Positions 28,215 through 37,598 of a DNA stretch of 64,000 bases are shown in pieces. Each line of letters opens with the position of its first letter. Positions within the stretch are counted from its first letter, which is position 1. The notes under the pieces were generated by a model. The model was given only the letters and a program-made list of their open reading frames with translations, was not told the DNA's origin and made no database searches. The position numbers were made by a program, and so were the translations under genes. Source of the stretch: Rhizobium sp. 16-449-1b (GTDB lineage Bacteria > Pseudomonadota > Alphaproteobacteria > Rhizobiales > Rhizobiaceae); NCBI RefSeq assembly GCF_017741935.1, contig NZ_JAGHMH010000013.1, positions 303,389-367,388 on the forward strand, given 5' to 3'.

Positions 28215-29054
28215 CTAAGTAGGCGACGCTTTCGAAATCCGCTGCCTAAACGTGTGTTCGTTCGCAGGAAAGCGCCGCGAACGAACGTCGGCGGCATATT
28301 CGGCACTAGCTGCCGAGACCTGGGTGCCTAGCTCCGCATAGCGCTTAACGAACCGGGGAGTAAACTCACTGAATATTCCCAACATGTCGTCAGACACCAG
28401 GATTTGACCATCACAGGCAGGCGAAGCACCAATGCCGATGGTGGGGACACGTAGAGCGCCTGTGAGTTCTCGTGCCAAGAGTTCCACGGTTCCTTCAACG
28501 ACAACAGCGAAAGCTCCGGATTCTCCGATCGCATGGGCGTCTCGGCGAACTTTGGCAGCCTCTTCCTCGGAGTGACCAACCGAACGGAAACCGCCGGCGG
28601 TGTGCACTTGCTGGGGCATTAGCCCTATATGCCCGAGGACCGGTATTCCTCGAGCGGTCAGGAAGGCAATAGTCTCCACCATTTCGGTCCCGCCCTCTAA
28701 CTTCACCGCGTCGCAACCCGTTTCCTGCAGAATACGCGCTGCATTTCGGAAGGCATCCTCTTTCGATACCTGATACGTACCGAATGGCATGTCGACAACG
28801 ACGCAGGCGTTGCGGACCCCTCGCATGACCGCTCTTCCGTGGGCGATCATAATTTCAAGCGTAACAGAAGTTGTGGTGTCCATGCCGTAGAGTACCATCC
28901 CGACAGAGTCACCGACCAAGAGGAGGTCGCAATGCTCATCAAGTAGCCGAGCCATCGGAGTCGTGTAGGCTGTCAGGCAGACGATCGGAATCTCACCCTT
29001 CATGCCGCCGATGCGAACGGGCGTGAGCCTCTTCTGTTTAGGAGTTATACTCAT
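28215..29054 (-). CDS. panB: 3-methyl-2-oxobutanoate hydroxymethyltransferase PanB
   Basis: PanB transfers a hydroxymethyl group from 5,10-methylene-THF to 2-oxoisovalerate, the first step to pantothenate and CoA. The 279-residue protein has [16 protein letters not shown], the metal-site segment [28 protein letters not shown] and [11 protein letters not shown], all PanB signatures. Start chosen at 29054 (MSITPKQ), the family start; an extension to 29075 is possible. panC is not present. In this cluster it could draw on methylene-THF from demethylation and support CoA demand. Confidence 0.94.
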   Translation of the reverse strand: MSITPKQKRLTPVRIGGMKGEIPIVCLTAYTTPMARLLDEHCDLLLVGDSVGMVLYGMDTTTSVTLEIMIAHGRAVMRGVRNACVVVDMPFGTYQVSKEDAFRNAARILQETGCDAVKLEGGTEMVETIAFLTARGIPVLGHIGLMPQQVHTAGGFRSVGHSEEEAAKVRRDAHAIGESGAFAVVVEGTVELLARELTGALRVPTIGIGASPACDGQILVSDDMLGIFSEFTPRFVKRYAELGTQVSAASAEYAADVRSRRFPANEHTFRQRISKASPT

Positions 29055-29153
29055 CGACCTGGCCCTTGGTTTCAATTCGAGATGGTGCCGGTGACCCGTT
29101 CGAACGAGTCCGTCTCTTCGGTACGGATCGAGTATGCAACGTCGCTCGAGTTC

Positions 29154-29765
29154 TCAGGGATTTGAGCTTATGAACTGCACACAGTTGCGAGACGCAACTA
29201 CGCGAATTTCCCGTGCCACCGCATCTACGGTAGCTAAGCCATCTATCTGAACCAATTTTCCGCGCGTCGCGTAGTATTCGGAAAGGGGCTTGGTTGCTTG
29301 TCTGTAGGCGTTCATCCTAAGCGCAAATGCTTGAGGATTATCGTCGGAGCGGACCTTTCGGCCGGCTGCAGCGTCTGTTTCCGCGCGCTTTTTTATCCTC
29401 GCGAGGAGTTGAGCGTCTTCAACCGTCAACTCGACGGTAAGGTCGAGCTCCAAACCGATTTCGTATAAGAAGCTGTCAAGTGCTGCTGCCTGTGCTAGGG
29501 TCCTTGGGAATCCATCAAGAATGAACCCGCCGGACGCATCCTTTTTTGCAAGTCTTTCTTTGACAACGCCAACAACGACGTCGTCTGGAACCAAATCGCC
29601 GCGATCGACAAAGGTTTTTGCCACTTTCCCGATGGATGTCTGGTTTTCAATTGCCGCTCGCAGAATGTCGCCGGTAGAAAGCGCCGGGATGTCCATCGCG
29701 TTCGCAAGAATTGCAGCTTGCGTACCTTTGCCGGCACCTGGGGGACCAAGAAAAACAAATCGCAT
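29154..29765 (-). CDS. adk: Adenylate kinase, short LID-less type
   Basis: Adk (203 residues) converts AMP and ATP into two ADP. It has the P-loop FLGPPGAGKGTQA, the AMP site STGDILRAAI and GFILDGFPRTLAQA, and lacks the zinc-type LID insertion, as usual for alphaproteobacteria. An adk away from ribosomal protein genes is likely a second copy. A sensible role is to clear AMP made by the PaaK-like ligase. Codons are less GC-biased than expected for a core gene. It is preceded upstream by the strong hairpin at 29838. Confidence 0.93.
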   Translation of the reverse strand: MRFVFLGPPGAGKGTQAAILANAMDIPALSTGDILRAAIENQTSIGKVAKTFVDRGDLVPDDVVVGVVKERLAKKDASGGFILDGFPRTLAQAAALDSFLYEIGLELDLTVELTVEDAQLLARIKKRAETDAAAGRKVRSDDNPQAFALRMNAYRQATKPLSEYYATRGKLVQIDGLATVDAVAREIRVVASRNCVQFISSNP

Positions 29766-29837
29766 AGAACCAACCGCTGTTTGTGCGCCACTTTTTGGCG
29801 CTTCGATCTTTTGACTACATCTATCGCTTTGTCCTGG

Positions 29838-29874
29838 GGCGCGGAGCCGGTCAGGGCTCCGCTCCGCGCCCCGC
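29838..29874 (-). terminator. Strong terminator hairpin after the ABC transporter operon
   Basis: A perfect 12-bp GC-rich stem (29838-29849 with 29863-29874) around a 13-base loop, seven bases past the stop of the ATPase gene. An alternative inner stem GGAGCC/GGCTCC is possible. There is no T-run. It should end the importer transcript before adk. Confidence 0.65.
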
Positions 29875-29880
29875 GCGAGG

Positions 29881-31515
29881 TTACGCCGATTGTGCGTTCA
29901 CATGTTTCCCTGCCCGCAGGTCGAGGAGGTTCGTCAACCAGTCGGGATCCATTTCCGGCGTTGAGGAAAGCAGTAACTGCGTGTAATCGGCATACGGTGG
30001 CGAAAGGACTTGCGTCTTAGAGCCCGCCTCAATGATCTTGCCGGACTTTAGAACGACAACTTCGTCGGCGATCGCCTGAACCAAGCCGATGTCGTGCGTA
30101 ATTATGAGGAACGAGACTCCGAGAGTCTTCTGGATGTTGACAAGGGTCTTGAGGATGCCTTCCGCCACAACTTGATCAAGCGCGCTCGTAACCTCGTCAC
30201 AAATGATCAACTTCGGTGACGCTGCCAAAGCCCGCCCAATGCAGACGCGTTGCTTCTGCCCGCCCGAAAGTTCGTGAGGGAAGCGATCGTACATACGCTT
30301 GGCATCAAGTTCCAGCAATTCCATTATCTCGAACACCCGTCGCTTGAGTGCCGGTCCTCTCAGCCCCGAATAAAGACGAAGTGGTCTTGCGATGACGTCG
30401 CCAATTCGCTGCTTCGGATTGATCGCCTTGTCAGGATACTGGTGGATCATTTGTATGGCCTGCAGATCCTGCCGGCTTCTCTCTGATGTCCGGGTGGGAA
30501 GCTCTCGCCCGTTGTATTTGATCGCACCAGAAGTCAGCGGAAGTAGTCCTGTTATCACCCGTGCGAGTGTGCTCTTACCGCTACCGGACTCGCCCACGAT
30601 GGCGACAGTCCGTGCTTTAGGCACATCGAACGAGATGTCATCGAGGACTTTGAAATTTGCGTAGAAGGCGTCGAGGTTCCTGATCGACATCAGTGGAGCA
30701 TCATCGGGGCGGGCGCGCTCCTCCGTTTTGAAATTGCGGACCGCCCACAAGGATTTGGTGTACTCTTGCTTTGGATTGGCGAGCATTTCGCGAGTTGGGG
30801 CTTCTTCTACGGCTTTGCCGTTTCGCATAACCATGATCCTATGGGCCATCTGCGACACGACTGCGAGGTCGTGCGTCACATAGATCGCTGCGGTCCCGTA
30901 GTGCTCTACAATAGCGCGGATTGAGGCAAGCACGCCAACTTGCGTTGTGACATCCAACGCTGTGGTCGGTTCGTCGAAGATAATTAGATCGGGCCGACAA
31001 ACCATCGCCATCGCAGTCATCGCGCGCTGCAACTGGCCGCCTGACACCTGGTGGGGATATCTGAAGCCAATGAGACCCGGTTCTGGCAGCATCATCTCGG
31101 TGAACAATTCCTGCACGCGCTCGCGAGCTTCGCGCGACGACATCAGGCGGTGTTGGACGGCCGTCTCCGCGCACTGTTCGGCCAATTTGAATGCCGGGTT
31201 GAATGAGGCCGATGCGGACTGGGCCACATACGCGATCCGGGCACCACGCAAAGACTCCAGTGAGGTTCTTCCCATGCCGACGAGCTCTTTGCCGTCGAAG
31301 CGCACGGAGCCACCGGTAATCTTGCATCCGGGCTTAACAAACCCTGCCGCCGCCAACCCCAGGGTGGATTTTCCGGCACCGGATTCGCCGATTAGGCCAA
31401 GGACTTCTCCGCGTTTGAGAGTGAGATTGACGTTATCGATGATTACGGATCGGCCCTGCGTGGATTTGGCTTCAATCTGCAGGTTTGTGATCGTCAAGAG
31501 ATTATTGTTGTTCAT
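29881..31515 (-). CDS. ABC importer ATPase, fused two-domain (DppD-DppF type)
   Basis: A 544-residue protein with two complete ABC cassettes. The first (about 5-260) has Walker A GESGAGKST and signature VSGGQLQR; the second (about 275-525) has GESGSGKST and LSGGQKQR. The fused layout is common in peptide/opine/nickel-class importers of rhizobia (YejF/DdpF-like). It powers uptake through the permeases encoded immediately upstream; the permease stop overlaps this start by four bases. The ligand is set by the binding protein at 33448. Confidence 0.93.
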   Translation of the reverse strand: MNNNNLLTITNLQIEAKSTQGRSVIIDNVNLTLKRGEVLGLIGESGAGKSTLGLAAAGFVKPGCKITGGSVRFDGKELVGMGRTSLESLRGARIAYVAQSASASFNPAFKLAEQCAETAVQHRLMSSREARERVQELFTEMMLPEPGLIGFRYPHQVSGGQLQRAMTAMAMVCRPDLIIFDEPTTALDVTTQVGVLASIRAIVEHYGTAAIYVTHDLAVVSQMAHRIMVMRNGKAVEEAPTREMLANPKQEYTKSLWAVRNFKTEERARPDDAPLMSIRNLDAFYANFKVLDDISFDVPKARTVAIVGESGSGKSTLARVITGLLPLTSGAIKYNGRELPTRTSERSRQDLQAIQMIHQYPDKAINPKQRIGDVIARPLRLYSGLRGPALKRRVFEIMELLELDAKRMYDRFPHELSGGQKQRVCIGRALAASPKLIICDEVTSALDQVVAEGILKTLVNIQKTLGVSFLIITHDIGLVQAIADEVVVLKSGKIIEAGSKTQVLSPPYADYTQLLLSSTPEMDPDWLTNLLDLRAGKHVNAQSA

Positions 31516-32363
31516 AGCGCAGTGCCTCGTCTGATTTTGCCAAGGTACCAGTCAACAACGAGGTTGACCGCAACCGTCATGAGCGCAATTGCGCCTGCAG
31601 GCAGAAGGGGGGTTACGTCGCCAAAAGCGATCAGGGAAGCATTTTCCCGGACGAGGGCGCCCCAATCGGCGGTCGGCGGTTGAAGGCCGAGCCCTAGAAA
31701 CGAAAGTGAGCTGATGAAAAGGATTACAAAGCTGAAGCGCAAGCCAAACTCTGCAAGTAGCGTGGGGAAGGCAACGGGAACGACCTCTCTGAAAATGATC
31801 CAGGACAGGGACTCGCCTCGAAGACGAGCTACATCTACGAAGTCCTGATTGACAATCGAGACGGAGAGCGAGCGCGATAGTCTGAAGACTCGAGTGGATT
31901 CGAGTACGCCAATTACGAGGATTAGCGTGTAGGCCGACGAGCCGACGACGGTGAGAATTAGGAGCGCGAAAATAAGCTGAGGAATTGCCATCAGCAAATC
32001 AATCAGTCGGCCCAGTGCTAGATCGATCCAGCCACCCAGAACCGCCGCAGCAGTCCCCAACGTGGCCCCTAACAGAAAGGAAAGACACGTTGTCACAAAG
32101 GCCAGGCCAATGGTATTTCGGGCCCCGTATATTAGCCGGCTTAGGATGTCTCTGCCGATGTTATCAGTTCCGAAAATATGTGCTTGCGACCATGGCTCAA
32201 ATGCGCCGCCTACACTTGCGGTCTCTCCGTAGGGGGCGATCCACGGAGCGAGGATTGCAGATGCGACGAGACAGCAGATGATTGAAGCGCCAAAGACGGC
32301 GAGCGCAGACTCCGTTGAGAACCTGCGAGCTTCGATTTGGATTGTGGCGGTTTTATTTTGCAT
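31512..32363 (-). CDS. ABC importer permease, DppC type
   Basis: A 283-residue inner-membrane permease. It has an N-terminal transmembrane segment, the DppC landmark GTDNIGRDILSRLIYGARNT, and the EAA loop region near ADVARLRGESLSWIIFREV. About six membrane segments are visible. I chose ATG 32363 (MQNKTATIQ), which overlaps the upstream permease gene by 11 bases; longer extensions would lie inside that gene. Pairs with the DppB-type permease. Confidence 0.92.
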   Translation of the reverse strand: MQNKTATIQIEARRFSTESALAVFGASIICCLVASAILAPWIAPYGETASVGGAFEPWSQAHIFGTDNIGRDILSRLIYGARNTIGLAFVTTCLSFLLGATLGTAAAVLGGWIDLALGRLIDLLMAIPQLIFALLILTVVGSSAYTLILVIGVLESTRVFRLSRSLSVSIVNQDFVDVARLRGESLSWIIFREVVPVAFPTLLAEFGLRFSFVILFISSLSFLGLGLQPPTADWGALVRENASLIAFGDVTPLLPAGAIALMTVAVNLVVDWYLGKIRRGTAL

Positions 32364-33309
32364 GACGAAGCCGTGGATTGGTGATGACGATAAGAATGTC
32401 GGCCGTCGCGTTGACCAGTATGTAAATACTGGCGAATATGAGACAAACGACCTGTACGACGGGCATGTCACGCTTGACGACGGAATCCACAAGTAACTGC
32501 CCTAACCCAGGATATACAAAGACTGTCTCGACGATCACGACGCCCACAACCAAGTACGCCAAGTTGATAGCAGTGACGTTGATTATCGGAGCCAGAGCAT
32601 TCGGCAAAGCGTGAACCAGGATCACGCGAAAACGGGAGTTTCCTTTCATCTGCGCCATTTGGACGAAGTCTTCGCCGAGAACATTCAGGATTGACGATTT
32701 CACGACGCGCATGACGTAAGCGACGATTACGAGGCCGAGAGACATTGCCGGAAGAATGAGACGGTCCAAGCGTTCAACGAGACCCATCGAGGGGGATACC
32801 CGGGACAGGGCAGGAAACCAGCCCAGCTTCACAGCAAAGACGACAACTAGTGCATAGGCAACAAAGTATTCTGGCAGCGAGATGACGGCGAGGCCCGCGA
32901 CATTCGTCGTCCGATCGAACGCTGATCCACGGAGGAGAGCACCGAGAAATCCAAGGATATATCCGAGCGGAATAGCAATAACAGCAGTGAAGCCTGCAAG
33001 AAGAAACGTATTGCCCAAACGCGAACCAATCAAATCCGAGATACTACGGTTCGTGGCGATCGACTTCCCTAGATCACCGGAAAATATTCCGCCTAACCAA
33101 CGAAAGTAACTAATGTAGCCGGGAGTATCCAGGCCAAGCTGATTTCGCAGCGCTGCCACGTTCTCAGGGGTCGCAGATTGTCCCAAGAGTTGCTGAGCTA
33201 TGTCGCCCGGCAGGAACCGCACAGCTCCGAAAACAATTGCTGACACCATAAATAGGGTCGCAATCGCCAGTAGCAGTCTGGTCAATATGAGCATTCGAAT
33301 TGATTGCAT
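32353..33309 (-). CDS. ABC importer permease, DppB type
   Basis: A 318-residue inner-membrane permease with the DppB features: the N-terminal helix LTRLLLAIATLFMVSAIVFG, the RFLPGDIAQQLLGQ segment, and the EAA loop GEDFVQMAQMKGNSRFRVI. About six membrane segments. It forms the translocation channel with the DppC-type partner. A hairpin at 33406-33432 sits between the binding-protein gene and this gene, so expression may step down here. Confidence 0.92.
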   Translation of the reverse strand: MQSIRMLILTRLLLAIATLFMVSAIVFGAVRFLPGDIAQQLLGQSATPENVAALRNQLGLDTPGYISYFRWLGGIFSGDLGKSIATNRSISDLIGSRLGNTFLLAGFTAVIAIPLGYILGFLGALLRGSAFDRTTNVAGLAVISLPEYFVAYALVVVFAVKLGWFPALSRVSPSMGLVERLDRLILPAMSLGLVIVAYVMRVVKSSILNVLGEDFVQMAQMKGNSRFRVILVHALPNALAPIINVTAINLAYLVVGVVIVETVFVYPGLGQLLVDSVVKRDMPVVQVVCLIFASIYILVNATADILIVITNPRLRHAK

Positions 33310-33405
33310 GTTACTGTGCCATGAATGGAGTGGGAGCCGGACTCCGATTGTCTCGGCTCGGTAACCGCGGAAGCGGCAGCAGAAGCGCAGGTGCGCTGGC
33401 GCGAG

Positions 33406-33432
33406 CCGCGGGGAATTGTCTCATCCCCGCGG
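33406..33432 (-). terminator. Intra-operon hairpin between binding-protein and permease genes
   Basis: CCGCGGGGA and its exact complement form a 9-bp stem with a 9-base loop, 16 bases past the binding-protein stop. Such stems often let the binding protein be made in excess over the permeases. No T-run. Confidence 0.55.
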
Positions 33433-33447
33433 GGCACTATCAACCGC

Positions 33448-35016
33448 TTATGCTTGGATCCAAGCGCGCTCCGCAATGCGAGCGCCCATCATGGTGCGAA
33501 CGCCGTCCGGTTCAACACCCTGGACTTCCGGAGCGTAGGCATCAATGATGGAGGGCAGCATGAAGATCGCGATGCCGCTTTCGTCATGAGCCATCTGTTG
33601 CATTTCGTCGTAGATTTCCTTGCGCTTCGCGAAGTCATCAGTTTGACGGCCAGCAACAAGCAACTTGTCGAACTTCTCACTCTTCCAGTGAGACTCATTC
33701 CACGGCGCATCGCCTTTGTAGAAAACGGAAAACATCATATCGGGCGTGGGACGAGTGCCAAAATACGCGACCATGAACTCACTCTTCAACCAAACGTTGG
33801 ACCAGTATCCATCTGAGGGCTCCCTCTTGATGGAAATGTTGATCCCGCCCTTGCTAGCGGACTCCTGTAGCAATGCGGCGGAATCCACGGCACCTGAGTA
33901 CGCCGCGTCACTGACCTGTAGGCTCAAATCGAGCTTATCGAGCCCTGCCTTCTTAAGGTAGAATTTGGCCTTCTCGGGATCGTATTCCCGCTGCTTGATC
34001 TCCTTGTTAAAGAAGGGATCGTTCGGGGGAATGGGGTTGTCGTTACCGATGGCGCCGAAGCCGGCTCCGACAAACTCGACCATCTTCTTGCGGTCAATCG
34101 CCGACTTAAGTGCAAGGCGGGCATTGTTGTCGGAGAAAAGCTTCGATTGGCAATTCATATCGATGTTAGTGCAGGATCCACCCTCCGACGTGATCAGATT
34201 CACACTGCCTTGCGCTTTCAACCGCTTCGCGATCTGCGAGTTGAGTTTGGAAACGCCTTGGACTTCCCCCGTCATTAGTGCGTTTGCTGCAGCGGTATCG
34301 TCATTCACGAAGACAAGGTCAAACTTGTCAACGAACGCCCGATCGGGCTTCCAATAGTTTTCGTTTCGCTGCGTTTCCAGTACCACACCCGGCTCAAACC
34401 GGACCAGCTTGTATGGACCTGTGCCGATGAAGTTAGCAAAGTCTGTAAAGCCCTCTGGAATTATCAAGAGATGGAAGTCACCGAGGATAATAGGAAGATC
34501 GGGTGTTCCCGTCTTGTGGGTGATTTGAACCGTAAGGTCGCCATCGGCCACAATGTCATCAATGTCCGCGAGCAGTCCGGCGGCAGCCGAAGTGGATCCC
34601 TTCGCGATGTGACGCTTCAAGGAATATACTACGTCGGCTGCAGAGAGCGTCTTGCCGTTGTGAAACGTTACGCCGGAGCGGAGCTTGAAGCTCCACCGCT
34701 TGAATGCATCGCTGGAATCCCAGCTTTCTGCAAGTTCCGGAACCGGCTTTTTATCCTTGTCGATTTCGACGAGGCAATTGGCAAGCGTGAAGCCAGCAGC
34801 GAACTGAGGGCTGTCCGTGTAGGTCATCGGATCGAGAGTGTCAGAGGTGCTTCCAGGCGACATTGCCACCCGAAGAGTGCCGCCGCGCTGCGGTGTTGCG
34901 GCTTGAGCTCGCCCTGATAGCAGGCCGGCGGGTAACAGCAACGAAGCCCCAGCGAGAGATGTACCTTGAATAAAGCGCCGACGTGTTGGAGCAAAGAATC
35001 CCGAATTATTTGTCAT
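33448..35016 (-). CDS. Extracellular solute-binding protein family 5, Tat-exported
   Basis: A 522-residue family 5 (peptide/opine/nickel class) periplasmic binding protein. The N-terminus carries a twin-arginine signal (TRRRFIQG at residues 11-18, hydrophobic core, cleavage near AQAA). The body has FKLRSGVTFHNGKTLSAADVVYS, a family 5 signature. Family 5 proteins bind peptides but also small zwitterions and betaines, so the ligand cannot be read directly. The start at 35016 follows GGGAGAGTGAA. First gene of the importer operon; the shared 17-bp motif is 160 bases upstream. Confidence 0.9.
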   Translation of the reverse strand: MTNNSGFFAPTRRRFIQGTSLAGASLLLPAGLLSGRAQAATPQRGGTLRVAMSPGSTSDTLDPMTYTDSPQFAAGFTLANCLVEIDKDKKPVPELAESWDSSDAFKRWSFKLRSGVTFHNGKTLSAADVVYSLKRHIAKGSTSAAAGLLADIDDIVADGDLTVQITHKTGTPDLPIILGDFHLLIIPEGFTDFANFIGTGPYKLVRFEPGVVLETQRNENYWKPDRAFVDKFDLVFVNDDTAAANALMTGEVQGVSKLNSQIAKRLKAQGSVNLITSEGGSCTNIDMNCQSKLFSDNNARLALKSAIDRKKMVEFVGAGFGAIGNDNPIPPNDPFFNKEIKQREYDPEKAKFYLKKAGLDKLDLSLQVSDAAYSGAVDSAALLQESASKGGINISIKREPSDGYWSNVWLKSEFMVAYFGTRPTPDMMFSVFYKGDAPWNESHWKSEKFDKLLVAGRQTDDFAKRKEIYDEMQQMAHDESGIAIFMLPSIIDAYAPEVQGVEPDGVRTMMGARIAERAWIQA

Positions 35017-35175
35017 TTCACTCTCCCGATTGGGGGGGGCCATAGGCAATCCCCTCCGATTTGTTCCCATATTGCTTGTCGTGCTTGGGAGTTACGGGTA
35101 GTGAACAGGTACTCCCAGCGCCCATATTACAGGCGCAGTGAACCTCGGGGCGCAAACAAAATGAATTTTTGGGGA

Positions 35176-35192
35176 TATTTAAAATTCTAATG
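35176..35192 (-). promoter_or_regulatory. Shared 17-bp motif, site C, upstream of the importer operon
   Basis: Reads CATTAGAATTTTAAATA on the minus strand, 160 bases upstream of the binding-protein start. It matches site A at 14 of 17 positions and keeps the invariant CATTAGAA. Candidate operator for importer expression. Confidence 0.5.
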
Positions 35193-35258
35193 CGCGATTA
35201 AAAGATAGAGCAAATACTGCTAAAAATCAAAAGTTGTGTTGATCCGAGAATTGTGCAG

Positions 35259-35284
35259 TCAGCTCGGCAAGCGTGCCGAGCTGA
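35259..35284 (-). terminator. Terminator hairpin after the Rieske oxygenase gene
   Basis: TCAGCTCGGCA and its exact complement form an 11-bp stem with a 4-base loop, 16 bases past the oxygenase stop on the minus strand. No T-run follows. Confidence 0.6.
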
Positions 35285-35300
35285 TGTGCGCAGAGTGGCT

Positions 35301-36518
35301 TCATTCGGCCGCTTGCAATTCACTCCCAGCTCTCTTCTCAAGAAAACTTTTCGCTTCGTCACAATACCAGTCCGTGAACCGCTCGCACCAGGACTCTGCC
35401 TCAGGCATGTATGGGCCAGGTTCATAACCGGCAGAGCCCACGCCTTTTTGATTTATTTCGGTTAAATAGACGTCCTGGTTGTTGGTTGTTTCCCAGAGCC
35501 GGCGTAGTTTCTCGATATCGTAGTCCTCGCCCTCCACCGCGTCCTTATGCACAAGCCATTTCGAGTGAACAAGGGTTTGTTTGGCATTAAGTGGCATCAC
35601 AGAGAAAGTGAAAACATAATCTGGGAGCGCAATATTGTAACAATGTGACTGCAAGCTCCAACGGAGATAGCCGAGAGCTGCGACGTCGTCGTTCAACAGT
35701 TTTCGAACGTCATAGTTGCCGTCCATCGTCATTGATTTAATGCCCGGTTGTAAAGGCACGTGCCCAGCAGAATACCATTTACCTTCTTGGTGGTCGGTCG
35801 GAATACCGCGTTTTGCTAGTTCGGAGTAGAAAGCAAGGTTGTGCGGGTCGTTACGGTCAAGTGTGAAGCCGTTAACGAGCGAAAGACAAAGCTCGGGATG
35901 TCCAACGTCACAATGCGCACATTCTCGCGCATTTTCCATCGCAAGTTTCCAATTAGCATTTTCAACAATTTTTTGATGATGCACGACCTTTCCGTCGAGC
36001 AAATTGTATCTGCTGATAAGAGGCTCGAAAGCTTCCCTGAAGGGCGTGAATTCAGGAGCGTCACTGCTGAGTGCAACATACACAGTCCCAGCGACACGCT
36101 CGACCTGAATCTCACGAAGACCAAACGATTTCCTCTCGAAGTCCTCGTCCATACCGGTCGCCCCGACCAATTCTCCTTCGAGCGAGTATGACCATTGGTG
36201 GTAGGGACAGACTATCCGTTGACAACGTCCTTGACCGTCAGCGAGGATTTGAGCGCCCCTATGCCGACACGTATTGAAAAAGCCTTTTATATCACCCCCG
36301 CGGGTGCGAACAAGGACGATCGGAGTATTTCCTATCATCATGCTCAGATAGCTGCCGCTGTTGGGAAGCTCAACCTCGAAAGCCGCGAAGATCCAGTGCC
36401 GATAAAATATCGATTGGAGATCGAAATCATGGACTTCGTCGGTCGTATATAGCTCCTGCGGGAGTGTGTAATGAGGCTTACGTTTCAGCAGTAGCTGATA
36501 TATGTTTTCGCTATTCAT
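35301..36518 (-). CDS. Rieske oxygenase alpha subunit, betaine demethylase type
   Basis: A 405-residue Rieske non-heme iron oxygenase. The Rieske 2Fe-2S ligands are C84, H86, C104 and H107 (CRHRG and CPYHQW). The iron-site histidines H202 and H207 lie in ECAHCDVGHPEL, the pattern I associate with GbcA (glycine betaine) and Stc2 (stachydrine) demethylases rather than ring-hydroxylating enzymes. The expected reaction is oxidative removal of one N-methyl of a quaternary amine as formaldehyde. Its reductase gene is 25 bases upstream in the same operon. No beta subunit gene is present, as expected for this group. Confidence 0.88.
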   Translation of the reverse strand: MNSENIYQLLLKRKPHYTLPQELYTTDEVHDFDLQSIFYRHWIFAAFEVELPNSGSYLSMMIGNTPIVLVRTRGGDIKGFFNTCRHRGAQILADGQGRCQRIVCPYHQWSYSLEGELVGATGMDEDFERKSFGLREIQVERVAGTVYVALSSDAPEFTPFREAFEPLISRYNLLDGKVVHHQKIVENANWKLAMENARECAHCDVGHPELCLSLVNGFTLDRNDPHNLAFYSELAKRGIPTDHQEGKWYSAGHVPLQPGIKSMTMDGNYDVRKLLNDDVAALGYLRWSLQSHCYNIALPDYVFTFSVMPLNAKQTLVHSKWLVHKDAVEGEDYDIEKLRRLWETTNNQDVYLTEINQKGVGSAGYEPGPYMPEAESWCERFTDWYCDEAKSFLEKRAGSELQAAE

Positions 36519-36543
36519 TGTCTGTCTCCAAGACCGTGGTTAT

Positions 36544-37485
36544 TTACATATCGAGTACAAGAGATTTTGTTAGTGAGCGCGAGCAACAGAGAGCCATTAG
36601 ATCATTGGCGCGTTTCTCGCTTTCACTGAGGACTCTGTCGCGATGGTCGGGCCGCCCTTCCAATATCGGTGTCAGGCATGCGCCGCAGACACCCTGTTCG
36701 CATTGACTGCCGACGCAAACTCCATGGTCTCTGAGGACCCGCAAGATGGACTTTCCAGGCGGAATGTCGAAAATTTGCCCTGTACTCGCCAGCTTGACCG
36801 TGAAAGCCTGGTCGTCGGCGTTGCCGTCGAGCGGCTCAAAAGAGTCGAGGCGTACACTTCCTTCCGGCCAATGGCCTGATTTTGATGTCACGTTGTTCAT
36901 CAGGCTCGATGGCCCACAGCAATAGACTGCAGTTCCGCTGACGAAGCTTGAGAGAATACCGTCTAAGTCAATGCGCTGCTGCTCGTCGTCGAAGTAGAAC
37001 GTCACCTTGTCCTTGAACGGGACGCGAGCTAGGATATCGACAAATGCGGCCTCGCGGCGACTGCGGGCAGCGTAGTGAACTTCGAAATCAGCCCCGATGC
37101 TTTCGAGATGCTTTGCCAGTGAAAGGATCGGGGTAACCCCAATCCCGCCAGCAACGAGAATATGCCGGCGGGCTGTTTCATGAAGTGAAAACGAGTTCGC
37201 AATGCCGCGGACCCTTAGCACATCACCTGGCTTTAAATTCTGATGGATGAACCGAGATCCGCCCCGACCAACAGCTTGATTCAGCACCGCTATTCGGAGG
37301 GCGTCTGGTTTCACACCCGCGTCGGTCAACGAGTAGGTCCTGACCATGCCGTTTGGCAAAAGGATAGTGATGTTGCTCCCTGGCATGTAGTCTGCGACGG
37401 GAGAGCCATCGGCTCTCCGGAACTCGTACGAGCAGATACTCTCCGTCTCACGACTGATTTTTGATAAGATGACGTCGAATTCCAT
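36544..37485 (-). CDS. Ferredoxin-type reductase (FAD, NAD, 2Fe-2S) for the Rieske oxygenase
   Basis: A 313-residue electron-transfer protein with an FAD domain (RTYSLT at residues 49-54), an NAD domain (GGIGVTP at 113-119), and a C-terminal plant-type 2Fe-2S domain with C262, C267, C270 and C300. This order, flavin domain first, is typical of phthalate dioxygenase reductase, VanB and GbcB-like partners. It carries electrons from NADH to the Rieske oxygenase encoded next. It is divergent from a LysR gene, whose product probably controls the pair. Confidence 0.9.
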   Translation of the reverse strand: MEFDVILSKISRETESICSYEFRRADGSPVADYMPGSNITILLPNGMVRTYSLTDAGVKPDALRIAVLNQAVGRGGSRFIHQNLKPGDVLRVRGIANSFSLHETARRHILVAGGIGVTPILSLAKHLESIGADFEVHYAARSRREAAFVDILARVPFKDKVTFYFDDEQQRIDLDGILSSFVSGTAVYCCGPSSLMNNVTSKSGHWPEGSVRLDSFEPLDGNADDQAFTVKLASTGQIFDIPPGKSILRVLRDHGVCVGSQCEQGVCGACLTPILEGRPDHRDRVLSESEKRANDLMALCCSRSLTKSLVLDM

Positions 37486-37547
37486 TTGCGCACTACCGAA
37501 GCTGTTTCTTCGGTTCGATTTTGTCCGAGAATGCTTCCTAGGCGCAA

Positions 37548-37561
37548 ATGACGTATGTCAT
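37548..37561. promoter_or_regulatory. Candidate LysR operator between reductase and regulator genes
   Basis: ATGACGTATGTCAT is a dyad (ATGAC-N4-GTCAT) in the short divergent region 37486-37598. A partial repeat, CATGACAAATCATCATATG, follows at 37569. Likely bound by the adjacent LysR protein. Confidence 0.4.
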
Positions 37562-37598
37562 ATAGATGCATGACAAATCATCATATGTTGGGACCGCA

